Below are positions 34,090 through 42,020 of a stretch of DNA of 64,000 bases, one piece after another. The first letter of the stretch is position 1, and the number at the start of each line of letters is the position of its first letter. Made by a program: the position numbers and the translations under genes. The stretch spans positions 17,185-81,184 of the forward strand of contig CAYWGD010000019.1 in NCBI GenBank assembly GCA_964457335.1, given 5' to 3'. The DNA is from CAJBVW01 sp964457335. GTDB taxonomy: Bacteria > Myxococcota_A > UBA796 > SXON01. The notes under the pieces were generated by a model that had not been told where the DNA came from, did no database searches, and was given only the letters and a program-made list of their open reading frames with translations.

Positions 34090-34841
34090 CACGTGTCCTT
34101 CGCGTGCCGGATCGCGCCGAACACCGCGTCCCGGTCGGTGGGATCCGCGCCCCGGAGGGCCGCGGCCGCGCGGATGGCCGGCGCGTCCCAGCGGACCAGC
34201 GGGTTGGTCTCGAGCTCGACGGCCAGCGGGTCCCCGACGGTCGGCTCGCCGCGGGACCGGCGCGCCCGGGCCTCCTCCAGGCGCCGCGCCACGGCGGGCT
34301 CCGGCGCGATCGCCTGCGCGAACTCCAGGTTCTTCACCGTGTACTCGTGGCCGCACCACACGCGCAGGCCCGGATCGAGCCCGCGCAGCTTGTCGAGCGA
34401 CGCGCGCATCATCGGCATCGTCCCCTCGAACACGCGCCCGCAGCCGCCGGCGAACAGCGTGTCGCCGGTGAACAGGTCCCCGGGCAGCTCGAACGCGATG
34501 GCGCCGAGCGTGTGCCCGGGGATGGCGTGCACCTTCGCGGTCGCGCCGAAGATCGGGACCGTGTCCCCCTCGTCGACGGCGACGGTCTGGCCTTCGATGC
34601 GCCCGTGGTCGTGATCGTAGCGGCTCCCGATCACCGGCACCGGGAAGCGGGCGACGAGCTCCGGCACGCCGCCCACGTGGTCGCCGTGGTGGTGGGTGCA
34701 CCAGATCGCGTCGAGCACGAGCCCGTCGAGCGCGGCGATCACCGGCGCGGCCTCCGACGGGTCGACGACCACGGTGTGGCCCTCGTGGACGAGCAAGTAT
34801 GCGTAGTTGTCGGCGAGGCAGGGAAGCGGGCGCACGTCCAT
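34086..34841 (-). CDS. gloB: Hydroxyacylglutathione hydrolase (glyoxalase II)
   Basis: 251 residues, the normal glyoxalase II length. The metallo-beta-lactamase motif THHHGDH is at 49-55, followed by IPGHTLGAIAF, LFTGDTLFAGGCGRVFEGT, WCGHEYTVKNLEFA and a C-terminal substrate domain ending NPLVRWDAPAIRAAA. It hydrolyses S-lactoylglutathione to lactate and glutathione in methylglyoxal detoxification. It is translationally coupled to MOSC and has only 21 bases between its ATG and the divergent start at 34863. Confidence 0.93.
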   Translation of the reverse strand: MDVRPLPCLADNYAYLLVHEGHTVVVDPSEAAPVIAALDGLVLDAIWCTHHHGDHVGGVPELVARFPVPVIGSRYDHDHGRIEGQTVAVDEGDTVPIFGATAKVHAIPGHTLGAIAFELPGDLFTGDTLFAGGCGRVFEGTMPMMRASLDKLRGLDPGLRVWCGHEYTVKNLEFAQAIAPEPAVARRLEEARARRSRGEPTVGDPLAVELETNPLVRWDAPAIRAAAALRGADPTDRDAVFGAIRHAKDTW

Positions 34842-34842
34842 C

Positions 34843-34862
34843 CCGACCGGATAACGGGTCGG
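34843..34862. promoter_or_regulatory. Inverted repeat in the 21-bp gap between divergent start codons
   Basis: CCGACC (34843-34848) and GGTCGG (34857-34862) form an inverted repeat around an 8-base AT-containing centre (GGATAACG). The gap is too short to hold two promoters, so a site here would affect both genes, or the promoters lie within the opposite coding regions. Confidence 0.35.
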
Positions 34863-36212
34863 ATGCCGATCTTCGAGCGGCGGAGCACCCTCCCGGTGAC
34901 CGCGGAGGCCCTCCACGACTGGCACGCGCGCCCCGGCGCGCTCGAGCGTCTCGTGCCGCCGTGGGAGAGCGTCGAGATGGTCAGCCGCGCCGGCGACCTC
35001 TCCGACATGCACGTCGTCATGCGCATGGGCGTGTGCGGCCCGATCCGGCAGACGTGGGAGGCCCGGCACCGCGATCACGTGCCCGGTCGTCGCTTCCAGG
35101 ACACGCAGGTCCGCGGGCCGTTCGCCCGCTGGGTGCATACCCATCGGTTCGAGCCCCTCCCCCGGGGCTCGGAGCTCGTCGACGAGGTCGACTACACGCT
35201 CCCCGTGGCGCCGTTGGGGCCGCTGCTCGGCGGCGCCCTCATCCGAGAGAGGATCGCCCGCATGTTCGAATTCCGCCACCAGCGCACCGCCGAAGACCTC
35301 GCCCGGCACTCCGGCCGGGAGCCGCTCCGCGTCGCAGTCACCGGCGCCTCCGGGCTCATCGGGACGCAGCTCTGCGCGTTCCTCGGCACCGGCGGGCACC
35401 GGGTCGATCGCCTCGTCCGGCGCGAGCCGGCGCCGGGCGAGATCCGCTGGGACCCCGCGCGCGGGAGCCTCGATCCCGCCGCGCTCGAAGGCGTGGACGC
35501 CGTGATCCACCTCGCCGGCGAGAACGTCGGGCAGCGGTGGACGGCCGACCACAAGGCGGCGGTGATGCGGAGCCGCGTCGACGGCACGCGCACGGTCGCG
35601 AACGCGCTCGCCCGGCTCGACAAGAAGCCCCGCATCTTCATCTCGGCGTCCGCGGTCGGCTACTACGGCCACACCGGCGACACCCTGGTCGACGAGTCCG
35701 CGCCCAACGGCAGCGGCTTTCTCGCCGAGGTGTGCAAGGCGTGGGAGGAGTCCGCGGATCCGGCGCGCGCGGCCGGCATCAAGGTGGTCCACCCGCGCAT
35801 CGGCGTGGTGCTCTCGGCGGCGGGCGGCGCGCTCGCGCAGATGCGGCGGCCGTTCGCGTTCGGCGTCGGCGGCCCGATCGGCGGCGGACAGCAGTGGTTC
35901 CCGTGGATCGCCATGGACGACACCGTCGGCGCCCTCCACCACCTGCTCTACGCGGGCCTGGAGGGGCCCGTGAACGTCGTGGCGCCGGGGATCGTGCGGC
36001 AGGCCGAGTTCGCGAAGGCGCTCGGCAAGGTACTCGGGCGGCCGGCGGTGCTGCCGCTGCCGAAGCTGGCGGTGCGCGGGATCTTCGGGGAGATGGGCCA
36101 GGGCGTGCTCCTGGAGGGGCAGCGCGTCGCGCCACGGCGGCTCTCGGAGAGCGGCTACCGCTTCCTCCGGCCGGACCTGGAGGCGGCGCTCCGCTTCGAG
36201 CTGGGGCGGTAG
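34863..36212 (+). CDS. SRPBCC domain fused to TIGR01777-type NAD(P)-dependent epimerase
   Basis: 449 residues. Residues 1-150 resemble an SRPBCC/START-like ligand pocket (FERRSTLPVTAEALHDWHAR ... RFEFRHQRTAEDL-like end). From about 158 comes an extended short-chain dehydrogenase: VAVTGASGLIGTQLCAFL (cofactor loop), DAVIHLAGENVGQRW, SASAVGYYGHTG and RIGVVLSAAGGALAQM, the signature of the TIGR01777 (YfcH/SulA-like) family with its C-terminal DUF1731 (GPVNVVAPGIVRQAEFAKAL ... LEGQRVAPRRL). The family's substrate is unknown. A perfect hairpin follows the stop. Confidence 0.88.
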   Translation: MPIFERRSTLPVTAEALHDWHARPGALERLVPPWESVEMVSRAGDLSDMHVVMRMGVCGPIRQTWEARHRDHVPGRRFQDTQVRGPFARWVHTHRFEPLPRGSELVDEVDYTLPVAPLGPLLGGALIRERIARMFEFRHQRTAEDLARHSGREPLRVAVTGASGLIGTQLCAFLGTGGHRVDRLVRREPAPGEIRWDPARGSLDPAALEGVDAVIHLAGENVGQRWTADHKAAVMRSRVDGTRTVANALARLDKKPRIFISASAVGYYGHTGDTLVDESAPNGSGFLAEVCKAWEESADPARAAGIKVVHPRIGVVLSAAGGALAQMRRPFAFGVGGPIGGGQQWFPWIAMDDTVGALHHLLYAGLEGPVNVVAPGIVRQAEFAKALGKVLGRPAVLPLPKLAVRGIFGEMGQGVLLEGQRVAPRRLSESGYRFLRPDLEAALRFELGR

Positions 36213-36219
36213 GGCGCGT

Positions 36220-36239
36220 CCCCCGCGAAGACGCGGGGG
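36220..36239 (+). terminator. Hairpin after the SRPBCC-epimerase gene
   Basis: CCCCCGCG, AAGA loop, CGCGGGGG: a perfect 8-bp stem beginning 7 bases after the stop. There is no U-tract, so it may slow or shield rather than strictly terminate. Confidence 0.55.
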
Positions 36240-36397
36240 CCGGGCCCCTCCAGGCTCGCGGCAAGCCGCTCGGTCGTCCGGCTCCGCGCCGGCCGACCGG
36301 TCCGGGCCACGGGAAACCCGCGAGGTGCCGGAGCGGGGCGCGGCCCGGCCCGCCTTCCGGGCCCCTCGCGCGCCGCCTGGGTGGCGGCTGCGTGGCG

Positions 36398-36649
36398 GGT
36401 GTCAGGAATTGCTCATTGACACCTGCGGTGCGGCGGTATGGTGGGTGTCAGGAATTGCTCATTGACACCTACGGCGCGGCGGAGGGGACCTTGGCGGGCG
36501 TCATCTGGCGGGTGTCAGGAATTGCTGATTGACACCTACGCGGCGCGTCCTGGCGGGTGTCAGGAATTGCTCATTGACACCTACGGCGCGGCGGAGGGGC
36601 ATCTTGGCGGGCGTCATCTGGCGGGTGTCAGGAATTGCTGATTGACACC
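36398..36649. repeat. Five-copy 26-bp palindromic repeat cluster
   Basis: Five units at 36398-36423, 36444-36469, 36511-36536, 36556-36581 and 36624-36649. Each has the arms GGTGTCA and TGACACC around a conserved 12-base centre GGAATTGCT(C/G)AT. Starts are 46, 67, 45 and 68 bases apart, so units 2-3 and 4-5 look like a tandem copy of about 113 bp. The remaining gap 36240-36689 has no gene. The cluster ends 40 bases before the methyltransferase start. Confidence 0.85.
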
Positions 36650-36689
36650 TACGGGGCGTGCGGGCCCGCCGAGGTGTTAGCCGGCGGCC

Positions 36690-37772
36690 ATGAAGTGGTA
36701 CGCGGTCGCCCATCCGGGCCTGGAGCCGGTCGTCGCGCGCGAGCTGCAGTCGCTGGGGATCGCCGGCACCGAGCTGCCTGGCGGGGTGCGGTTCGAGGCC
36801 GCGCTCGCCGACGGCGCGTCGCTGCTCCCGCGCCTGCGCACGCCCTCCCGGCTGCTCCTGGAGCTCGTCACGGGGCCGGCGCGGTCGGCCGAGGAGCTGA
36901 CCGCGCTCGTCAAGCGCGTCCCCTGGAAGACCTACGTGTTGCCGGACGCGCGCCTGGAGGTACACGCCACGGCCAAGGAGTCGCGGCTCCACTTCACCGA
37001 GTCCGTCGAGAAGAAGGTCTCGTGGCTCGTCCGCGAGGCGCTCAAGGGGCCGCGCGTGGTGGAGCGCACGCCGCGGGCGGGCCTGCCGCAGCGGATCTCC
37101 GTGAAGATCGACGCGGACCGCGCCACGGTCTCGCTCGACGCGGGCGGCGATCTCCTGCACTTCCGCGGGTGGCGCACGGAGCAGGGGCCCGCGTCGATCC
37201 GCGAGAACCTCGCGGCCGCCATGCTGTTCGCGGCGGGCTGGACCGGCGACGAGGCGCTCGTCGACCCCTTCTGCGGCTCCGGCACCATCTGCATCGAAGC
37301 GGCGCTGCTCGCGAGCGGGCGCTCCCCCTTCGTCAAGCGAACCTTCGCGTGGCAGGAGTGGCCGTCGCTCGCGAAGCACCGCCCGAAGACGCCCCCGCCG
37401 CAGCCCGTGCACGTGCCGATCCTCGGCTGCGACCGCGACGGCCGCGTGCTCGCCGCCGCGATGGCCAACGCCGAGCGCGCCGGCGTGGACGTGAGCTTCC
37501 GGCGGGTGGACGTCGCCGACCTCGGCCCGCCGGGACCGACCGGGCTCGTCATCTGCAACCCGCCCTACGGGAAGCGGCTCGGCGAGGGCTCCGAGGGCCG
37601 CGCCTACCAGTCGCTCGGCGAGACGCTGCGCGGGCGCTTCGAGGGCTGGCGCGCGCTCTTCCTCGCGCCGGACGCGGGGCTCGCCGCGAAGACCCACCGC
37701 GAGGCCCGGCGCCTGCTGACGTTCAGCAACGGCGGGGTCAAGGTGGGCATGTACGCGGTGGAGATCACGTGA
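36690..37772 (+). CDS. RlmL/Trm-type THUMP-domain RNA methyltransferase
   Basis: 360 residues. The N-terminal part (1-160) has a ferredoxin-like start (WYAVAHPGLEPVVARELQSL) and a THUMP RNA-binding domain. The C-terminal Rossmann methyltransferase shows VDPFCGSGTICIEAAL (SAM site) and VICNPPYGKRLG (N-methylating active site). The order matches the RlmL half of bacterial 23S rRNA guanine-N2 methyltransferases, without the RlmK half. The palindromic repeat cluster sits directly upstream, and the GNAT gene overlaps its end (GTGA). Confidence 0.88.
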   Translation: MKWYAVAHPGLEPVVARELQSLGIAGTELPGGVRFEAALADGASLLPRLRTPSRLLLELVTGPARSAEELTALVKRVPWKTYVLPDARLEVHATAKESRLHFTESVEKKVSWLVREALKGPRVVERTPRAGLPQRISVKIDADRATVSLDAGGDLLHFRGWRTEQGPASIRENLAAAMLFAAGWTGDEALVDPFCGSGTICIEAALLASGRSPFVKRTFAWQEWPSLAKHRPKTPPPQPVHVPILGCDRDGRVLAAAMANAERAGVDVSFRRVDVADLGPPGPTGLVICNPPYGKRLGEGSEGRAYQSLGETLRGRFEGWRALFLAPDAGLAAKTHREARRLLTFSNGGVKVGMYAVEIT

Positions 37773-38536
37773 CGCCGGCGGAGCTGTCGGAGCGGGCGGG
37801 GTGGGACACGTTCTGGGTGCCGTCGGACGTGACGGTCACCGATCGGCCGGAGCTGCTCCAGCTGAGCTGTCCGCGCGGCGGGCTCTACCTGAACGCCGTC
37901 CTCCGAACGCGGGGCGCGCCGGGCACGCTCCCCGCGCTGATCGCGGAGGCGGAAGGGCGCTTCCGCGGGCGCAGGGCGCGGTGGTGCGTCACGGACACGG
38001 CCGATCCGCGGCCGATCGAAGGGGCGCTCGAAGCGGCGGGGTGGGCCGTGGGGCACGACCACGAGGTCCGCGCGCTGCCCGTGGCGGCTTGGTCCCGGGC
38101 CGCGCCCCTGGAGGTGCGCCCCATCGACTCGAGGGAGGGCCTGCTCGACGCCCGCGCGGTCTCGGACGCGGCGTTCGGCCAGGTGACGCGCTGGACGGAG
38201 GACGAGCTCGCGAAGGATCTCCGGGAGTGCAGGCAGGGTGGGCGGGTGCACCGCTTCGTGGCCTACGACCGGGGGGGCCCCGTCGCGTCGGGCGGGCTGA
38301 CCGCGTTCCCCGCCCTCGGGTTCGGGTTGTTGTGGGGCGGCGGGACGGCGCCGGACGCGCGCGGGCGCGGGGCCTACCTGTCCGTCCTCGCCGCGCGCAT
38401 CGAGCGAGCGCGCGCGCTCGGGCTCACGACGGTCGGGCTCAACGCCCGGGTCGGCACTTCGGCGCCGATCGTCGCGCGCCTCGGGTTCGGGCGCTTCGGG
38501 CGCATGACGGCGTGGGAGCGGGAGGTCCCGGCGTAG
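37769..38536 (+). CDS. GNAT-family N-acetyltransferase
   Basis: 255 residues from a GTG that overlaps the methyltransferase stop. The C-terminal half has the GNAT core: RHFVAYDRGG-like beta strands, LLWGGGTAPDARGRGAYLSVL (acetyl-CoA loop RGRGA) and GLTTVGLNARVGTSAPIVARLGF. The N-terminal half is weaker and may be a second, degenerate GNAT lobe. The substrate is unknown. Co-translation suggests an RNA- or ribosome-linked job, but that is a guess. Confidence 0.82.
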   Translation: MTPAELSERAGWDTFWVPSDVTVTDRPELLQLSCPRGGLYLNAVLRTRGAPGTLPALIAEAEGRFRGRRARWCVTDTADPRPIEGALEAAGWAVGHDHEVRALPVAAWSRAAPLEVRPIDSREGLLDARAVSDAAFGQVTRWTEDELAKDLRECRQGGRVHRFVAYDRGGPVASGGLTAFPALGFGLLWGGGTAPDARGRGAYLSVLAARIERARALGLTTVGLNARVGTSAPIVARLGFGRFGRMTAWEREVPA

Positions 38537-38553
38537 GGGGCGGCGCCCCGGGG

Positions 38554-38589
38554 CGGACATATTCTGTCCGGGGTGGTGCACAAATGTGC
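38554..38589 (+). promoter_or_regulatory. Two palindromes upstream of recN (candidate SOS operator region)
   Basis: CGGACA-TATTC-TGTCCG (38554-38570) and GCACA-AA-TGTGC (38578-38589) are perfect inverted repeats with AT-rich centres in an otherwise GC-rich gap. recN is a typical SOS gene, so a LexA-type repressor site is reasonable. Neither matches the E. coli or Bacillus LexA box exactly. The first could alternatively end the GNAT transcript. Confidence 0.4.
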
Positions 38590-38633
38590 GTTGCGCCCCT
38601 TCCGTACGGACGGGCTCAAGATACGTCCGCTTC

Positions 38634-40328
38634 GTGCTCACCCACCTCCGCGTCCGTCACTTCGCCATCATCGACAAGCTCGAGGTCGGCTTCGGCCCGG
38701 GGCTGAACGTGGTCACCGGGGAGACCGGCGCGGGCAAGTCCATCCTCGTGAGCGCGCTCCAGCTCGTGCTGGGGGCCAAGGCGCGGCCGGAGATGGTGCG
38801 CACCGGCGCCGAGCGCGCCGAGGTCGAGGCGCTCTTCGACATCCGGGACGACGCTGCGGCGCGCGCCCGCCTCGCGGCAATGGGGCTCGAGGACGACGAG
38901 GAGCTCGTCGTCCGGCGCATCGTCGAGGCCGAGGGCCGCACGCGGGCGTACGTGAACGGGAAGCTCGCCACGGCGGCCCAGCTCGCCGAGCTCGCGGCCG
39001 GGCTCGTCGACATCTCGTCCCAGCACCAGCACCACACGCTAGCGGACCCGAGCACGCACCTCGGCTTCCTCGACGGCTTCGCGGGCCTCGCGCGCGAGCG
39101 GGCCGAGCTGGCCGACCGGTGGCGGGCCTACGTGGCGGCGCGGGCCGCGGCGGAGGCTGCGGACCAGGCGGCGCGGGCCCGCGGGGACCGGGAGGACCTG
39201 CTCCGCTTCCAGCTCTCCGAGATCGAGAAGCTCGCGCCGCGCGCCGGGGAGGAGGCGGAGCTCGCCGACGCGATCGCGCGCCTGCGGCACGGCGCCCAGC
39301 TCGCCGGCATCACCACGCGCGCGGAGGAGGCGCTCTACAGCGGCGAGGCGGACGTGGTGGGCCAGCTCGGCCGCGTCGTGGCGGACCTGGAGAGTGGCGC
39401 CCGGCTCGATCCCGCGCTGGACGCCCTGGCGCGCCAGCTCGAGGGAGCACGGGCCGAGGTCGAGGACGTGGCGAGGGAGCTCGGACGGTACGCCCGGGGG
39501 CTGCGCGCCGATCCCGATCGTCTCGCCGAGATGGAGGAGCGCCAGCACCAGCTCAGGCGCCTCGCTCGCAAGTACGGGGGCACCCTCGAGGACGCACTGG
39601 CGTTCCGCGCGCAGGCAGAGGCGGAGCTGGCCGCGCTGGGCGGCGCGGAGGAGCGCGCCGAGGAGCTCCGCGCGGCCGCGGAGGCGGCCCTCCGGCAGGT
39701 GACGCAGCTCGCGCGCGAGGTGTCCGCGCGCCGGAAGGCCGAGGCGGCGCGGCTCGGGGCCGCGATCACCGACGAGCTCGCCTCCCTCGGGATGGGCGAG
39801 GCCCGGGTGGAGATCGAGGTCGCGCGGGAGGAGCGCCCTGGCGAGATCACCGTCGACGGCGCGCGGCTCGGCGCCACGGGCTTCGACCGGGTGGAGTTCC
39901 TCATCGCAACGAACCGGGGCGAGGCGCCCCGGCCGCTCCGGAAGGTGGCGAGCGGCGGCGAGCTCTCGCGCGCGCTCCTGGCGCTCAAGCGGACGCTCGC
40001 CGCCCAGGGTCCCGTGGGGCTCTACGTGTTCGACGAGGTGGACACCGGCGTGGGCGGCGCCGTGGCGGAGGTGATCGGCCGCAAGCTCCACGAGGTGTCA
40101 CGCCACCACCAGGTGTTGTGCATCACACACCTCGCCCAGATCGCGGTGTACGCGGACACGCACTTCCAGGTGCGCAAGGAGGTGGTGGACGAGCGGACCC
40201 GGAGCGCGGTGCGCCTCCTCTCCACCCCCGAGCGCGACGAGGAGATCGCGCGCATGTTGGGCGGCATCCACGTGGGCGAAGCGACGCGCCTCGCGGCCGC
40301 GGAGATGATCCGCGCGGCGCGGGCATGA
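38634..40328 (+). CDS. recN: DNA repair protein RecN
   Basis: 564 residues from GTG 38634 (VLTHLRVRHFAIIDKLEVGF). A start at 38586 would add 16 residues that the family lacks. The SMC-like plan is clear: Walker A VVTGETGAGKS near the N-terminus, long coiled coils in the middle, and a C-terminal ABC signature SGGELSRALLALKRTLA with Walker B GLYVFDEVDTGVGG and the CITHLAQIA switch. RecN gathers broken DNA ends for recombination. Its last 12 codons form the first copy of an 86-bp tandem repeat. Confidence 0.95.
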   Translation: MLTHLRVRHFAIIDKLEVGFGPGLNVVTGETGAGKSILVSALQLVLGAKARPEMVRTGAERAEVEALFDIRDDAAARARLAAMGLEDDEELVVRRIVEAEGRTRAYVNGKLATAAQLAELAAGLVDISSQHQHHTLADPSTHLGFLDGFAGLARERAELADRWRAYVAARAAAEAADQAARARGDREDLLRFQLSEIEKLAPRAGEEAELADAIARLRHGAQLAGITTRAEEALYSGEADVVGQLGRVVADLESGARLDPALDALARQLEGARAEVEDVARELGRYARGLRADPDRLAEMEERQHQLRRLARKYGGTLEDALAFRAQAEAELAALGGAEERAEELRAAAEAALRQVTQLAREVSARRKAEAARLGAAITDELASLGMGEARVEIEVAREERPGEITVDGARLGATGFDRVEFLIATNRGEAPRPLRKVASGGELSRALLALKRTLAAQGPVGLYVFDEVDTGVGGAVAEVIGRKLHEVSRHHQVLCITHLAQIAVYADTHFQVRKEVVDERTRSAVRLLSTPERDEEIARMLGGIHVGEATRLAAAEMIRAARA

Positions 40329-40680
40329 CGGCGCCGGCTCCCGCGCGCGGCGCGGCCGTGACGGCGGCGCCGGCTCCGGCGGCCGCGGAGATGATCCGCG
40401 CGGCGCGGGCATGACGGCGCCGGCTCCCGCGCGCGGCGCGGCCNNNNNNNNNNNNNNNNNNNNNNNNNNNNNNNNNNNNNNNNNNNNNNNNNNNNNNNNN
40501 NNNNNNNNNNNNNNNNNNNNNNNNNNNNNNNNNNNNNNNNNNNAGATGATCCGCGCGGCGCGGGCATGACGGCGCCGGCTCCCGCGCGCGGCGCGGCCAT
40601 CACGGCGGCGCCGGCTCCGGCGGCCGCGGAGACGATCCGCGCGGCGCAGGCATGACGGCGCCGGCTCCCGCGCGCGGCAC
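40293..40680. repeat. 86-bp tandem repeat, four visible units interrupted by an assembly gap
   Basis: Units begin at 40293, 40379, about 40534 (start hidden by N) and 40620. Unit 1 contains the recN stop. The spacing 40293 to 40379 and 40534 to 40620 is exactly 86. The last unit is diverged and incomplete. The sequence is GC-rich with several GGCGCC/GCGCGC palindromes. The 474-base interval 40329-40802 holds no supported gene. Confidence 0.85.
40444..40543. other. Assembly gap of 100 N
   Basis: Exactly 100 N is a conventional placeholder. The repeat phase on the two sides does not fit 100 bases (155 rather than a multiple of 86 from unit 2 to the next unit), so the true number of repeat copies is unknown. 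Confidence 0.95.
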
Positions 40681-40802
40681 GGGTCGCTGCCCGCGCTGGC
40701 GGACGCGCGGACGGGGGAGGGCCCCTCGACCAGAGGTGACACCGGCGGGCGCTGGGGTGCCCTACCTCCAGGAGGTGACACCCATCAACCCGGAGCATCG
40801 CC

Positions 40803-41933
40803 ATGTCGTCCCTCGTCGCCCTGCTGCTCGGGCTGCCGCCGTTCGCCTGGCTGCAGTGCGAGCAGGAGCCGGAGATCGGGCCGAACGAGCATCCCGGCGC
40901 CTTCCTCTACGAGGACGGCACGATTCACGACTTCGCGTTCACGCTTTCGCCCGAGGCCGAAGACGGGCTCGAGCGAGACGGCCCGGACGTGCACGCCACG
41001 CTGGCGTACCAGGGCCTGAGTTGGGACGTGGGGTTCAAGCTCAAGGGGAGCAGCACCTACCAGGATCTCGACGGGAAACCCTCCATCAAGGTGGACCTCG
41101 AGCAGTGGGTGGACGACCAGTCGATCCTCGGCGTGCGCCGCCTCACGCTCAACAGCATGGTCTTCGACCGCACGATGCTCAGGGAGCACGTGGCCTACCG
41201 GCTCTACGGGGCGATGGGGGTGCCGGCGCCGCGCCACGGGTACGCCCGCGTGTCCATCAACGGCGAGCCCTACGGCCTCTACGGCATCGTCGAGACGCTG
41301 GACGAGCGCTTCCTCCGCCGGGTGTTCCCGGGTGACAGCGAGGGCAACCTCTACGATTCGGTCTACACCTGGGCCGACCTCACCGGCCTGGGGCTCGGCA
41401 ACTTCGAGCTCAAGGAAGGGGATCCGCTCACGGCGTACACCGACCTCCAGGCGCTCCTCGACGACATCGACGGCGGCCGCGTGCTCGACGTGCTGGACAC
41501 GCGCTTCGACCGCGAGAGCGTGCTCGCCATGTGGGCGGTCGAGCTCGTGGCGCCGGCCTGGGACGGCTACGTCCGAAACACCAACAACTACCTGCTCTAC
41601 CACGCCACGGTGTCCGACCGTTGGTACTTCATCCCCTGGGGCCAGGACACGGCCTTCGCCGGCGGCGGCTCCCTGTACGTCGGGATCAAGGGCCGGCTCG
41701 TCTCGGCCTGTGTCGGCGACTCGGCCTGCCGCGAGGCGTTGGAGGCCAAGATCGGCGAGGTCCTCGACACCTGGCACGCCATCGATCTCGTGGGGTACGC
41801 CACGCAAGCGTGGGAGGTGATCGGCGCGCACTGCGAGGCCGACCCCAGGAAGGACTCAGACTGCGATCCAGGCCACATCCTGGACGCGCTGCGAGCGCGT
41901 CCCGAACAGATCCGCGAGGAGTTGGGCCTCTGA
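40803..41933 (+). CDS. CotH-like secreted protein kinase family member
   Basis: 376 residues with a signal-like N-terminus (MSSLVALLLGLPPFAWLQCE), possibly a lipoprotein cysteine at 19. CotH landmarks are FKLKGSSTYQDLDGKPSIKV (the lysine of the ATP pocket lies in this region), LNSMVFDRTMLREHVAYRLY, GLYGIVETLDERFL and RNTNNYLLYHATVSDRWYFI followed by PWGQDTAF. CotH proteins are atypical extracellular kinases. In bacteria they decorate spore or surface proteins. Here the metal DxD-like site is reduced to GQD, so activity is uncertain. Confidence 0.82.
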   Translation: MSSLVALLLGLPPFAWLQCEQEPEIGPNEHPGAFLYEDGTIHDFAFTLSPEAEDGLERDGPDVHATLAYQGLSWDVGFKLKGSSTYQDLDGKPSIKVDLEQWVDDQSILGVRRLTLNSMVFDRTMLREHVAYRLYGAMGVPAPRHGYARVSINGEPYGLYGIVETLDERFLRRVFPGDSEGNLYDSVYTWADLTGLGLGNFELKEGDPLTAYTDLQALLDDIDGGRVLDVLDTRFDRESVLAMWAVELVAPAWDGYVRNTNNYLLYHATVSDRWYFIPWGQDTAFAGGGSLYVGIKGRLVSACVGDSACREALEAKIGEVLDTWHAIDLVGYATQAWEVIGAHCEADPRKDSDCDPGHILDALRARPEQIREELGL

Positions 41934-42020
41934 TCCAGCCGCCCGTGACCGCTCGACGCCCCGCGCTCGCGCCCTACGTTTGGCCTGACGCTTGGTTCTG
42001 ACACGAACTGGAGGTGGAGC

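Noticed and set aside
36398..36649. CRISPR array
   Set aside because: Only five units, the sequences between them are near-copies of each other, the repeats are palindromic with irregular 19-42 base gaps, and no cas genes are present.
40293..40680. CRISPR or multiple short genes in the 86-bp repeats
   Set aside because: Units are adjacent with no unique spacers. Frames shift between units, and the first unit is simply the recN end.
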